The notes under the pieces are model-generated. The model had not been told where the DNA came from and searched no databases. It saw only the letters and a list, made by a program, of their open reading frames with translations. A stretch of 64,000 nt of DNA, taken from Polytrichum commune. Lineage: Eukaryota; Streptophyta; Polytrichopsida; Polytrichales; Polytrichaceae. The stretch covers positions 52,759,169-52,823,168 of the forward strand of contig OX485806.1 of NCBI GenBank assembly GCA_950295325.1. Reading direction: 5' to 3'. Made by a program: the position numbers and the translations under genes. Shown here in pieces: positions 11,174 through 23,600 of the stretch; position 1 is the first letter of the stretch, and every line of letters starts with the position of its first letter.

Positions 11174-14100
11174 TCAACAACTTGGACAACCATGTCTATC
11201 ACTATCCTCGCCCTGCTCGGCCTCTATGTCTAGGAAATCCAATACTACTTTGTTGAAAGGGCGGGTGCGACTAGGAGGTGGAGACGGTGCTTCCGCCAAA
11301 AGATGGGCAAACTCAATAGTATATATAGGGAGCTCGAACGTTGTCGAAGGGGTTGCAAACATATCCGCATTAAGGACACGAATCGGGCTCTCATTTTGAA
11401 CTCTGAACATATAGGACGAGAAAACCAAAAAAATGAGCACATGCCAAAAATTCCGATCTGAGAAGATAGAAATGCAAGCAAGCAAGTTAGAAGCCAAGAA
11501 TGAACTTACGCACATAGTAAATCGAAATTGCGCTTCGCCATCTTCCGAGGAGGAGGAGCAAAAACCGACCTTCGTTGTGGGGCAGCATGCTGAGAAGTGT
11601 GTTCTTGCTCAGGCTCACGAATGGGGAGGAGAATGGACTTGAAGATGTCAATGTCCGACTCAAACGCCACAATATGGCGTTGAATGGAACGGCATGCAAT
11701 GATGGAACCTTCTAGAATAACAAAATGCGAATAGGTGAGGATAAGAAAATGAATGAAAAATAGAACAAATACAAAAGAAATTAAAACATAAAAAACAAAG
11801 ACATGAAAAACAAAGAGATGAAGAACGAACCAATGTCACGTTGCCAATCCAAGATATATGTCGTCCTTGTCCGTGAGGGCAGAGAAAATGATGGTGAAAA
11901 ACTCGGGGCGCTTTTCACGAGCACCTTTCCAAGGCACCTCGTCTTCCTTCATGGATGGGTTCTTCACATCGGTGAAACTGTTGAGCCAACCATCTCTATT
12001 GAGATTGTAATCCATGTCCTCGAAGTTCGAGGTCCGGACATTCAAAATAGACTCATTACGCATAAGCACCTTGATGAAGAACTTGCGAATCTGCATAGAA
12101 TTAGGAATACAAAAATAAAATAAAATAAAAACGGATGAGGACACAAGGATTTACCAACTTAGAAGGATTAATGGACGATTGGAGATCGAGGTCATTCATG
12201 CCAAACCAGTATTTGGTAACGTAGAATTCCTCAGTATGTGCCCAGTTGTGAATTGATCTAGAGACATCAACGGCGTGTGCAAAGACGAGAACATTGTCGT
12301 CATGGAGGTTGGCATTTACAAAGGCAAACAAAACCTCAAAGTATGTGGAAGAACGCTTGTTCCACTGATAAACATCCGACGATGAGGACGAGATACTCGG
12401 CACACATAGATTCTCGGGTACATCTGCAAAAAATAGATCAATGCCCGTGTGAACCTTAGGCTTGGTATTTGAACGAGTATGGACCACTCCAACCTGAAAA
12501 GAAAAATTCCAAAAAATAAACAAAAATAAATAAATGTTCAATTCCATGGAATAAAAGGATAAAACAATAAAACGACACACAAACCTTGGTTAGGAATTCT
12601 TGTATGCGGCGGTAGGCTGGAGGGGGAACCTTGGTCTTCATGAGATCCTCAATGAGTTCTTTTATGTCCACATTCTCAATCAAAGAATGACTAGATGACC
12701 TCTCCGAGGTAGTCACAGATGTATCCGGTGCAACAACCTTCCTCATGCGAGGCACCGATGGGATGGTTGCACCGCTATGAGAATGAGCAGTAACAAGATC
12801 GGGGGTGGGGGCAAAAAGAGTGGCGGTTGGACTTCCAACCACGGTGGTGGCTGGAGCAACAGTATGTTGAACGGAGGCCTTCGTGAAAGAACGAGTAGAT
12901 ACTTGAGAAGAGGCATGGGCGACAACCTTCCTACCCTTGCCCTTGCCTTCGACCGACGTAACCTCTTTCTCATTGGATAGAGGAGCAAGATTATTTTTTT
13001 CCAACTTTTCCTCTAATTCAATCACCTCAAGGGCAGAGCTAACAAGGGTGTTGTAAAGCATTGCTTCCACCTCAGGTACGAATCCACGAGAGCAATCCAA
13101 ATACCAACCACCAGCCACCAAGTGCACATGTGGAAACTTTGTAACTTGCATGCCCGTATAGACACAGAGATTGGAGTTGACATCGACCCAATTTAAGAGG
13201 AAAATGGGCAAGGACGAAGAAGGCAAAGCATTCTTCACAACAAGCTCACGGTGAATGGACCTGGAAAATGTTAAACATGAGAGAAGAAAACGGTGGTGGA
13301 AAGAAAACAAAGATAGTATAGACCAAATGAGAATTCAAAATATTACCGGTAAGTGATGCGTTTGATTGCTATGGGGCCTTCCTCAAACTCCAAGAGATTA
13401 AGGCCTTTAACAAATTTCAAATCTCCCTTGTCATCCAAATACACTCGGAAAACCTTGTCCCACAATATGAATCTCCAATGCTCAACATAATTGGATGGTT
13501 GTAAAATATCCTTTGTAGAAATCCAGTCGATGTCAACGGAACACTCGTTTTCAAATAATGCGATCTCAACCTTAACCCCCTTTTCCAACTATGTCAAAGA
13601 GAGCACGAGTTACGAATGTCAAAGAATAAAATAAACAAATGGAAAAAAAAACTTGAAGATGTATCTGTGCCCAGAAAGAAGCTTTGTTGAGCCAGCCGTC
13701 AAGGACTTTCTCTCAGAGAAGAAGAGCATAGGGGAATTTGTTTCTGATTTAAACCTCGACGGGAGAGTTCCACCACCGAAGCCACTTGGCTTTGAAGGAG
13801 GCATCGACATGTGTGGTTGCCACCTTTTGGAGTTTCTCTATTGTCATATCTGTGACGAGGAAGGTAGAAAAATGATGGTCAATCTGCAACATAGAAGAGT
13901 GTAATGTAAGAAAAATACATCAAGTAGAAATTAAAGATGAGGGTATTAGCAAAATGAAGAGAGAGATAGGAGGTGCACCTCGTGGAAGAAAGCTTCGCCA
14001 TTATCCTTATGGGCAACGGAAATTAACTTTTCAAAATTTCGAGACCGAATACTTTTGATAAGTCTATTTTGGGCCTTTGTCATAGTGTCCCAAATTTCAG

Positions 14101-16342
14101 GAGCGAATCTGAACAACTCGGGTGTAGCATCACGATACAACCTTGCTGCAGTATCCGCTACGTTGGATAACTTTCTCTAAAAAAATATCTAAAAAAATAT
14201 AAGGGAATGACAAAAAATAAGAAGAAGAAAAACATAAGCATAAAGAAAGGGATAATTACCTTGTATAAGAATTTGATGAAGACATCCAAGATAAGGGGAT
14301 ACCAAGTAGGATTCTTATCCATGTTTGTCGCGCACCTCTCCATGAGGAGTGCCCGAAACACCATGGGCACAAGGGGGACCCCGGAGTGACACCCGGGACT
14401 TGTGGCGCCGTTGGTGAGAGGGCCCAAGTGATCCTAGTGTGGGTGAGGGCCCCGGGCGTTGGGAACGCCTCCCACCCACGAAGACTAGGAGGCACAAGGG
14501 TAAGGCCATGAGTTATGCGTAGCTCATGGCGTGGTGATTCTAGAAAGCCCAAGAACACCTCAATCGGAGGTGTGAGCTAGGAGTTATGGCCATTTGAGTG
14601 GGGCGCTGTCCCGGGACAGCGCCGTGGTACAGCAGTGCCTGGGAGTGATTCCCGGGACTGCCAAGGTTCAAACAGGCATAACTTCCTCAATACTTGCCCC
14701 AATGGGGCAAGTGAGGAGTCCATCGGCATCTACGTGAAGCGTAGATGAAGATGGAGTGGTTGGTTGTTATGATCAGACATCATAAAAGGAAGTTATGATG
14801 GTCTGAAGCTGCTGGGGGGGTTCTAGGCCCAGCAGCTAAAGGAAAATGTCCACTTGGCCCCAACTCTTGGTAGAGAGACAAGAGGTTGGTTGACGGTGGG
14901 GTAGGGGCCCCGCGTGAAGTCCTAGAGGCTTATATGGGTGAGGTGGTGTGGCCTCACCCACCCGAGGCCGAACGGCACGGCCTCCATGGGCTTTGGCCCA
15001 TTGTGAGGCCATAGTTGCCTAGTATGGTTCGGGTTGTTATAGTGTTGCTCCGGCAATGCAATGATCAACATAAGATTGGACTTCCATGGATGGAAGTCCA
15101 CATCTAAGGATTGGTTACCGATAAAAGGGGTTGGTTACCGATTAAAGGGGTGAGTCCCGAAATCAAAGTAGGAGGGTTGGTTCCCCTCCTATGAACTAAT
15201 GGTCCGGGGTTAGAGGAGCTAACCATTAGCATGGCGGTATGGGAAGGGTTAGCGACTCGTAACCTTTGCTAGAATTGAAAATTGGCAAGATGGTCAAGGG
15301 GGGGCTAGCAAGGGTTGCGACAATGTTGGACTCGTTCATCTTGTAGTCGGCAACAAAATTGAGGTCCTTGAACTCCTCAAGCTTCATTTTCCCAAATGTT
15401 CGAATGCGGAGTAACTTGGCGGGAACGTTGTCTTTGATATGGTCATGCTCCGTGGACCTACAAAAAATAAGTAAGAAAGAAACAAGAAAAGAATAACATA
15501 GAAAACAAAAATGAAACAAGAAAACCAAAAAAATGAAAACTCACATGTTGATGTCATTCATGGCATTAAGGAAAATGGCGGTGCAGTTTCTTGGGTCCAC
15601 GACAATACAGTCTACGGAGATATGCCAATCTTTGTCCATGAAGTGATGTTTGTTAATGTGCCTCCACCAAGCCATCAACCGATGGTTTCCTTCCCACACG
15701 AAGAACATCTTGCCAACAAGGTGAGTAAGGTCGGAGTCATTTTGGAGCATGGAATCAAACTCCTCATTGGCCTCTTGCCATAATGAACTCCAAGAGGCCT
15801 GAATGTCGTTGGAAACATGAAGCACCTCATCAAGGTTGTTGTACGGAGAGAAATACATGGCACGGTCATTGTCACGGTCACTGTCACAGTAACCCATAAC
15901 GAACTCATTTTCCAACCGAGCGACATCAACCTCGCTGATGGGCCGAACAAGAAGAAGACATCGCAAGCGGCACAATGAAATAGAGAAACGTGACTTAACA
16001 AGAGGTTTGATTCAAATCCGGTGAATCACAGCATTAGAGTCTTCTTTTTGCGATTTCCTAATCAAGAGCTCAGTCTCCTCTGGATTGGACTCATCAAGAA
16101 CACGCAAAGAATTGGGTGTAATAGGTGCATCATTCTACAAAGGTAAACACAAAATCATGAGGTAGAGCCCAAAATAATAAAAAACATAAAGAACCCGATG
16201 TGATTGAAAACCAAAGGAAAGTTTATGAACGAAACACCTTTCTGCCTAAGACATCAACTAGGGTCCCAACTCCTAACACAGGAGGCTCCAATTGAATATT
16301 ACGCTCCTCTGTTGAGGGCTCCTCAGATAGAATGAGATCCAT
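11174..16342 (-). pseudogene. Gene A: 11-exon methylase-like transposon gene, broken
   Basis: Exons on the minus strand are 16342-16238, 16134-15545, 15457-14260 (split by a solo LTR), 14176-13979, 13883-13665, 13588-13347, 13260-12585, 12493-12155, 12090-11831, 11711-11510 and 11402-11174, about 1084 codons. Junctions are GT-AG, with one donor changed to AT at exon 5, and phases agree with gene B. Exons 1-7 resemble nothing I know; exon 7 holds a Ser/Thr/Pro-rich, basic linker. Exons 8-10 look like a beta-class amino-methyltransferase: DLFFADVPENL near residue 766 in the place of DPPY, WFGMNDLDL, PWKGAREKRPEFF, then DWQ..IG|GSIIACRS and RHIVAFESD. Lesions: TGA at 16012-16014, the LTR, TAA at 13749-13751, TGA at 13713-13715, and a one-base insertion near 11862. 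The methylase call is motif-based; activity is doubtful because the aromatic of motif IV is E. Confidence 0.75.
14326..15322. mobile_element. Solo LTR 1, inside exon 3 of gene A
   Basis: The 997-bp segment begins TGTCGCGCACC and ends GGGTTGCGACA, so it has the TG...CA form with a perfect TGTCGC/GCGACA inverted end. It is flanked by the direct repeat ATGTT at 14321-14325 and 15323-15327. Gene B carries the uninterrupted version of this exon, which proves the insertion. No internal retroelement sequence remains, so this is a solo LTR made by recombination. The family is not identified. Confidence 0.92.
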
Positions 16343-16419
16343 AGCTTGTGATTCCTTTACAAATTAAAGGCAAATTAAACCAAAGCCTTAAAGATGTCTG
16401 AAAAGCCTACCCCCACCCC

Positions 16420-16590
16420 AACCAAAATACAAACATTCAACCTTTCAAAAAAACTTTAGAATCTGGTGTGAAGACCCTAACACTCGACCCTCTCCGACCA
16501 AGAGCCATAACCAAGACACAAACATTCAACCTATCAAACAAACTTTAGAATTTGGCCTACCTTCTACCCTCTCAGAACCGAGACCTCATC
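16420..16590. repeat. 70-bp array of element A, segment 1
   Basis: Two to three units of the roughly 70-bp repeat start here, only about 80 bases upstream of the gene A start codon. Typical words are CAAACATTCAACC, AGAATCTGG and CCCTCTCGGAACCGAGACC. The first units are diverged, as expected at an array edge. The block ends where solo LTR 2 was inserted. Confidence 0.85.
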
Positions 16591-17563
16591 TGTCGCGCAC
16601 CTCTCCATGAGGAGTGCCCGAAACACCATGTGCACAAGGGGGACCCCGGAGTGACACCCGGGACTTGTGGCGCCGCTGGTGAGAGGGCCCAAGTGATCCT
16701 AGTGTGGGCGAGGGCCCCGGGCGTTGGGAACGCCTCCCACCCACAGAGACTAGGAGGCACAAGGGTAAGGCCATAAGCTATGCGTAGCTTATGGCGTGGT
16801 GATTCCATAAAGCTCAAGAACACCTCAATCGGAGGTGTGAGCTAAGAGTTATGCTAAATTGAGTGGGGCGCAGTCCCGGGACAGCGCCCTGGTACAGCAG
16901 TGCACTGGGAGTGGCTCCCGGGACTGCCAAGGTTAGAACAGGCATAACTCCCTTAATACTTGGCCGAATGAAGCACGTGAGAAATCCATCGGCATCTACG
17001 TGAAGCGTAGATGATGATGCAGTGGTTGCTTGTTAGCATCAGACATCATACAAGGAAATTATGATGGTCAGAAGCTGTTGGGGGCTTCTAGGCCCAACAG
17101 CTAAGGGAAAATGTCTACTAGGCCCCAGCTCTTGGTAGAGAGACAAAAGGTTTAATGATGGTGGGGTAGGGCCCCGCGTAGAGTCCTAGAGGCTTATATG
17201 GGTTAGGTGGTGTGGCCTTACCCACCCGAGGCCGAATGGCACGGCCTCCATGGGCTTTGGCCCAATGTCAGGCCATAGTTGCCTAGTATGCTTCCGGTTG
17301 TTGTACTGTTGCTCCGGCAACGCGATGATCAACATAGCATTGGTCTTCCATGGATGGAAATCCATATCGAAGAAATGGGTTACCGATTAAGGGGTGAGTT
17401 CCGAAAGCAAAGTAGGAAGGTTGGTTCCCTCCTATGAACTATAAGGTCTGGGGTAGGAGCAGCTAAACATTAGCATGGCGGAATGCGAAGGGTGAGTGCT
17501 CGTAATCTTTGCTAGAAACAAAAATATGAAAGATTTTTAAGGGAGCTAGCAAGGGTTGCGACA
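16591..17563. mobile_element. Solo LTR 2, inside the 70-bp array
   Basis: This 973-bp copy has the same ends (TGTCGCGCACC...GGGTTGCGACA) and obvious full-length similarity to solo LTR 1. Flanks are TCATC on the left and TCAAC on the right. The array consensus at this site is CCTCAACC, so the left copy of a TCAAC duplication has changed by one base. No internal region remains. Confidence 0.88.
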
Positions 17564-17806
17564 TCAACCAAAATACAAACATTCAACCTTGCTATAACCT
17601 CGCCATACCCTCTACCCTAGAACAAGACCTCAACCAAAACACAAACATTCAACCTTGCTAGATTCTGGCCTAGCCCTCTACCCTCTCGGAACCAAGACCT
17701 CAACCAAAACACAAACATTCAACCTTGCTAGAACCTCGCCTAACCCTCTACCCTAGAACCAAAACCTCAACCAAAACACAAACATTCAAGCTTGCTAGAA
17801 TCTGGC
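17564..17806. repeat. 70-bp array of element A, segment 2
   Basis: About three and a half units continue between two solo LTRs. Each reads CAACCAAAACACAAACATTC, then AACCTTGCTAGAAxCTxGCC, then CTACCCTctcGGAACC. The phase continues from segment 1 across the LTR. Confidence 0.88.
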
Positions 17807-19234
17807 TGTCAGCCCTCAACTCCCACCCTTGAGCGTCGTTATCCGGGTGAGAGTTCATGACTCACATGAACTCCATTGGCCTTGGTAATTAGTTGTAACT
17901 TATATCCATTCCAATTAATGAATCAGTGTACTTGACACCTCTTTCTTTATTAACTCAAACTCAAGTGTTTACAAACACTCGAGTATCACACTCACACAAA
18001 TAAAATAAAAAACCCGAGTTCAAGGTTGTAGACTAAATAATATTAACCTAGAGATCTAATGATATAATGCCTCTCATTGAGGTTCATTACTTGATCACAA
18101 CACACATAGCATATTACTAAGCTTATCACTAAGCCTACTCCAACCTTGTCATTCAACATTCATAGGATTCATAAACCCTTTTGTTAACATTCCTATTATT
18201 TCCTTCTAAGAACTTTGTGCCTTCATCTACCTAGTGAAAGAGAGAGAAAGAGAGAAAGGAAAATAGTCATAATCACAAGAGTGAGAGAGAGAGAAAGATA
18301 GTCCTAATTGCAAGAGTGAGAGAGAGAATGAACCTCCACTCTTCCCTTCGGGGAACTACCCTCTTCCATCACCAAGCCTTACCGGCCGTATATCTAATCA
18401 TACCCACATCTAATGGTTGGAATTACCGGCCGTCATATACTAGCCGTCATACTCTAGCCGTCATCCCTAAAATCCTTAGATCCAACGGTCTTCATCCGTC
18501 CGGCTTCATCCGCATAGCATCATCCACCGTTCGTTGCCATCCTTCATTCGTTCGTCTTCATCTTCCATTCATTGCCATTCTTCATTCGTTCGTTTTCATC
18601 TTCCGTTCGTTGCCATCCTTGTGTCCTTCGCAAGTATCTTGACTTCTTCATACGAATTACTTAATTTAAATCTAATTTGACCCACTAACTTCCTTTCTAA
18701 TTAACCCGCGAACCTTCATAAACCGTCAGCGGTTAGGTGAATATAAGTAAAATGCCTCTAAAATATGAAAAGAAATTGAGAAGGTTCTACTTACACATAT
18801 GTAGTAACTTCTTCTCCGTATCCGCCTACAGACTATTCCTGTTTTTACCACTAGCTCATCTTGGGATAGCACCAGTCAATGGAACCAACCGGATTCGAAC
18901 CCGGGTCGGTCCAGACCTTAATACAGTCTCTTACACACAACTCGCATCCACAAGCGGATGTGCCAAAATCTAGTGACTATCTATATAGGTTAATAGAATC
19001 CCATTTACTAAGCTTAAGCATTTAAGCCTAGGAACCCCATTAACCAACCTCTAAACAACTCTAACAATTCCTACTAGCACTCAAGTACAAACACCTTAGC
19101 TTCAACTTAATTCAACTAATAACTAAGAACACAACTTGTTTTTATGTTTTTGAATATTTGAACACAAATGAAAGTCCAAGTTTTGTTAACCCCTTGTGAT
19201 TAAGAACACATGTGGGTACCATATTGGGCTCACA
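17807..19234. mobile_element. Solo LTR 3, inside the 70-bp array
   Basis: A 1428-bp segment begins TGTCAGCCC and ends GGGCTCACA. It is flanked by the perfect direct repeat CTGGC at 17802-17806 and 19235-19239, which is array sequence on both sides. It is unrelated to solo LTRs 1 and 2. It contains purine-rich GAGAGA microsatellite tracts near 18235-18330 and a tRNA-like B box near 18892. Short open frames inside it (18316-18642, 18737-18973) show no retroelement domains. Confidence 0.85.
18870..18980 (-). repeat. Possible tRNA-derived (SINE-like) head inside solo LTR 3
   Basis: On the minus strand the word GGGTTCGAATCCGG matches the RNA polymerase III B-box consensus GGTTCGANTCC exactly. About 45-50 bases upstream on that strand is GTGGATGCGAGTTG, a weak A-box candidate. 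The segment does not fold into an obvious full tRNA, so a chance match or an old SINE are both possible. Confidence 0.3.
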
Positions 19235-20271
19235 CTGGCCTACCCTCTTCCCTCTTGGAAACGAGACCTCAACCAAAACACAATAACTCACCCTTGCTAG
19301 CATCTTGTTTACCTTCTACCCTCTCAGAATCAAGACCTAAACCAAAACATAAACATTTAACCTTACTAGAATCTGGCCTAGCCTCCTACCTCTCGAAAAC
19401 GAGAACTCAACCAAAACACAAACATTCAACCTTGCTAGAATCTGGCCTAGCCCTCTATCCTCTCGAAAATGAGACCTGAACCAAAACACAATAATTCACC
19501 CTTGCTAGAATCTTGCCTACCCTCTACCCTATCGGAACCGAGACCTCAACCAAAACACAAACATTCAACCTTGTTAGAATTTGGCCTAGCGCTCTACCCT
19601 CTAGAAAACGAGACCTCAACCAAAACACAAACATTCAACCTTGGTAGATTTTGGCCTACCCTCTACCTTTCCGGACCTGAGACCTCAATCAAAACACAAA
19701 CATTCACCCTTTCTAGAATTTGGCCTACCTTCTATCCTCTCGGAACCGAGACCTCAACCAAAACACAAACATTCAACCTTGGTAGATTTTGGCCTACCCT
19801 CTACCTTCCCGGACCTGAGACCTCAATCAAAACACAAACATTCACCCTTGCTAGAATTTGGCCTACCTTCTATCCTCTCGGAACCGAGACCTCAACCAAA
19901 ACACAAACATTCAACCTTGCTAGAATGAGGCCTAGCACTCTACCCTCTTGGAACCGAGACCTCAACCAAAACACAAATATTCAACCTTGCTAGAATCTGG
20001 CCTAGCCTTCTAACCTCTCGCAATCGAGACCTCAACAAAAACACAAACATTCACCCTTGCTAGAATTTGGCTAAGCCCTCTATCCTCTCGAAAACGAAAG
20101 CCTCAACCTGAAGACAAACATTCAACCTTGCTAGAATCTTGCCTACCCTCCACCCACGCCTCCACCCTCTCGGAACTGAGACCTCAACCAAAACACAAAC
20201 ATTCAACCTTGCTAGAATCTGGCCTAGCCCTCTACCCTCTCAGGACCGAGACCTCAACCAAAACACAAACA
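19235..20271. repeat. 70-bp array of element A, segment 3
   Basis: About 15 units with a 69-71 bp period, e.g. the CTTGxTAGAA word at 19431, 19501, 19570 and 19640. The conserved core is CTCTCGGAACCGAGA, a near-palindrome. Because the period is not a multiple of three, long open frames with PQPKHKHS-like repeats appear in several phases; I treat them as noncoding. The block stops at 20271, where element B begins. Confidence 0.93.
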
Positions 20272-20273
20272 AT

Positions 20274-20316
20274 GAAACTTATTAGTGTGAGCGTAGAGCG
20301 GAGTTTGGAGAGCGGA
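20274..20316 (+). repeat. Left terminal inverted repeat of element B
   Basis: GAAACTTATTAGTGTGAGCG is followed by TAGAGCGGAGTTTGGAGAGC and GGA. The GTGTGAGCG...TTTGGAGAGCGGA part is the inverse of 45460-45485. It shares its start with the left end of element A. Confidence 0.65.
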
Positions 20317-20680
20317 AAATTCAAAGTTTGGTGGGCGATTTTCATAGAAGGAGTGCCTATGACCGTGGATTTTGGAGATACTTTATATTCAATTTGTTGA
20401 AAATGTACCCCATTCATGTGGATTTTTTAACACAATCTAATTCGATTGTAAAGGTGTGGAAGAATGTATTTGTTATCAAGGTCCAAATAGTGTAGTTCTG
20501 AAAAGGTTAAGGGTTAAATTAGGGTTGACGTCAGCAATTGAATTCAAACAACAACATAAGATGAAGAAGGAGTTGAATGGGGTTTGCAAAAGGTACATGG
20601 AAATTCAACAAATTTTTTTATAGAAAACTTAAACATAAACAATACATATGAGATTGAGGTTCCAAACGCACGAGGCGTAG

Positions 20681-23600
20681 TCAATAACTTGGAGTACCAT
20701 GTCTATCACTATCCTCGCCCTGCTTGGCCTCTATGTCTAGGAAATCCAATACTACTTCGTTGGAAAGGCGGGTGCGACTAAGAGATGGGGACGGTGCTTC
20801 CGCCAAAAGATGGGCAAGGTCAGCGGCATACAAAGGGAGCTCGAACGTCGTCGAAAAGGTTGCAAACATGTCTGCATTAAGGACACGAATGGGGCTCTCA
20901 TTTTGAACTCTGTACATATAGGACGAAAAAAACAAACAAAATGAGCACAAGCCAAAAATTCCTATCCGAGAAGATAGAAATGCAAGCAAGTTAGAAAACA
21001 ATAACGAACTTACGCACACAACAAATCGAAATTGCGCTTCGCCATCTTCCGGGGAGGAGGAGCAAAAACCGACCCTCATTGTGGGGCAACATGCTGAGAA
21101 GTGTGTTATTGCTTAAGCTCACGCATGGAGAGGAGGATGGACTTGAAGATGTCGATGTCTAACTTAAACACCACAATATGGCGTTGAATGGATCGGCATG
21201 CAATGACGGAACCTCCTAGAACAACGAAATGCAAGAAGATGAGCATAGGAAAATGAATGGGAAATGAAAAGAACATAAAATAAAGCAAAACATTAAAAAA
21301 CAAATATATAAAAAACAAGGAGATGAAAAACCAACCAAGGCCACATTACCAATCCATGATAATATCGTCCTTGTCCGTGAGGGCGGAGAAAATGATGGAG
21401 AAGAACTCGGGGCACTTTTCACAAGCACCTGTCCAAGGCAACCCGTCTTCCCTCATCGATTAGTTCTTCGTATCGGCGAAGCTGTTGAGCCAACCATTTC
21501 TCTTGAAATTGTAACCCATGTCTTCGAAGTCCGAAGTCTGGACATTCAAAACAAATTCATTACGGACAAGTACCTTGATGAAAAACTTGCGAGTCTGTAA
21601 GAAATGCGTACGGTAGAATTAGAAATATAGAAAAAAAAAATGTAAGATTAAAAAATGATAAGGCTAGAAAAGAATTACCAACTTAGAAGGATTAGTGGGC
21701 GATTGGAAATCGAGGTCGTTCATGCCAAACCAGTCTTCGGCAACATAGAAGTCCTTTGTATGTGTCCAGTTGTGAATGGATCTAGAGACATCAGGATCAG
21801 CGGCGTGTGCAAAGACAAAAATGTCGTCGTCATGGAGGTTTGCGCTTGCGAAGGCAAACAAAACCTCAAAGTACGTGGAAGAACGTATGTTCCACACAAG
21901 AACATCCGAGGATGATGACGAGATGTTCGGCACACGGAGGTTCTGGGGCACATTTGCAAAGAATAGATCAAACCCTGTGTGAACCTTAGGCTTAGTATTC
22001 GGACGAGTACGGCCCGCTCCAACATGCAGAGCCAAAATGCAAAATTTAGGAAAAAACAAATGTTCAATTATATGGAATGAGCAGGAAAACAAGAGAATGT
22101 CAGACAAACCTTAATAAGGAATTCTTGGATGCAGCGGTAAGCCGGAGGGGGAACCTTGGACCGCATAAGATCCTCTATGAGGTCCACCATGTCGACGTTC
22201 TCAATCAAAGAGAAAGAAGAAGACTGATCCGAAGAAGTTGCGGAGGTATCCGGAGCGACGACCTTCCTCTTGCGCGGCACGGAGGGAATGGTGACACCGC
22301 TATGGGAAGGAGCAAGAACAAGGTCTCGAGAAGGGGCAGAAGGAGTTGCAATTGGACTTCCAACAACCGTGGTAGCCGGAGCTGGAGTGCGCTGAACAGA
22401 GGCCTTGGTGAAAAAACGGGTGGACACTTGACTGCAGACAACCCTCTTGCCTTTGCCCTTGACCTTCACCTCTTTGCCATTGGTGGGAGAAGGAGGATTC
22501 ACATCTTCTTCCAGCTCTTCCTCCAATTCAATAACCGGCGCATAAGAAGCAAGGTTGTTGTAGAGGGGTTCTTCTACGTCGGGAACAAATTCACGAGAGC
22601 AATCCAAGTACCAACCACCAGCCACCAAATGTACACGTGGAAATTTTGCAAGTTACATGGGCGTGTACACACAAAGATTCGAGTTGTCATCGATCCAATC
22701 TTCAAGGAATGACGGCAAGGACGAAGACGGAAGAGCATTTTTCATGACAAGCTCACGGTGAATGTACTTAAATATTGAAGAACATGAGAACAAAGAAATG
22801 GGGTGGAATAAGTGAAAGCAAACAAAAATATGAAAAAGAAAAGAAAAAGAAAAATGATTACCAGCAAGCAACACCCTTGATAGCTATGGGACTATCCTCG
22901 AACTCCATGAGATCGAGCCCTTTGGTGAACTTCAAGTCTCCCTTGTCGTCAAAATACACTCGAAAAGCCTTGTCCCACAAAATGAGCCTCCAATGCTCAA
23001 CAAAATGAACAGGTTGCAAAAGATCTTCCGTAGAAACCCAGTTGATGTCGATGGAGCATTCATTTTCAAATGAGGCGATCTCACCCTCAACCCCTTTCTC
23101 CAACTAAAATAAGACAAACATAAAGTTAGAAATTTGGTAGAACCTATCTAGTCATACAATCTTCAAAACCTTGAAGTCAAAATTTTGTCCTAATGTCCTA
23201 CCTATTACTATCAAACAAACTAGTGCACATATCTTCAACCTATGTACACATACAAAATTCACCACATTTAAGTCAAAATCTAGTCAACCGCAACTAAGAC
23301 CCTTTCGGAACCGAGAGGGTCGGATTCTACTGCGAACCCAAAGAATTTGTACATATGAACCGAGGTAGGCCACATACATACACATACACAATACACCTCA
23401 TTCTAGTCAAAATCTGGTCCACACAACCGCATCCAAGACCCTCTCGGAACCGAGAGGGATGGATTCTAGTGCATACCCAAAGAATTTGTACATATGAACC
23501 GAGGAAGGCCACATACATACACATACACAATACACCTCATTCTAGTCAAAATTTGGTCCAAACAACCGCACCCAAGACCCTCTCGGAACCGAGAGGGTTG

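Noticed and set aside
14256-14558. Minus-strand 100-codon frame, repeated at 16572-16823
   Set aside because: Both lie inside the two copies of one solo LTR; similarity reflects the LTR, not a gene.
19210-20400. Overlapping open frames of 80-174 codons with repeated PQPKHKHSTLLES words
   Set aside because: They come from the roughly 70-bp array, whose period is not a multiple of three, so the same peptide words recur in all frames; no start context or conserved length.
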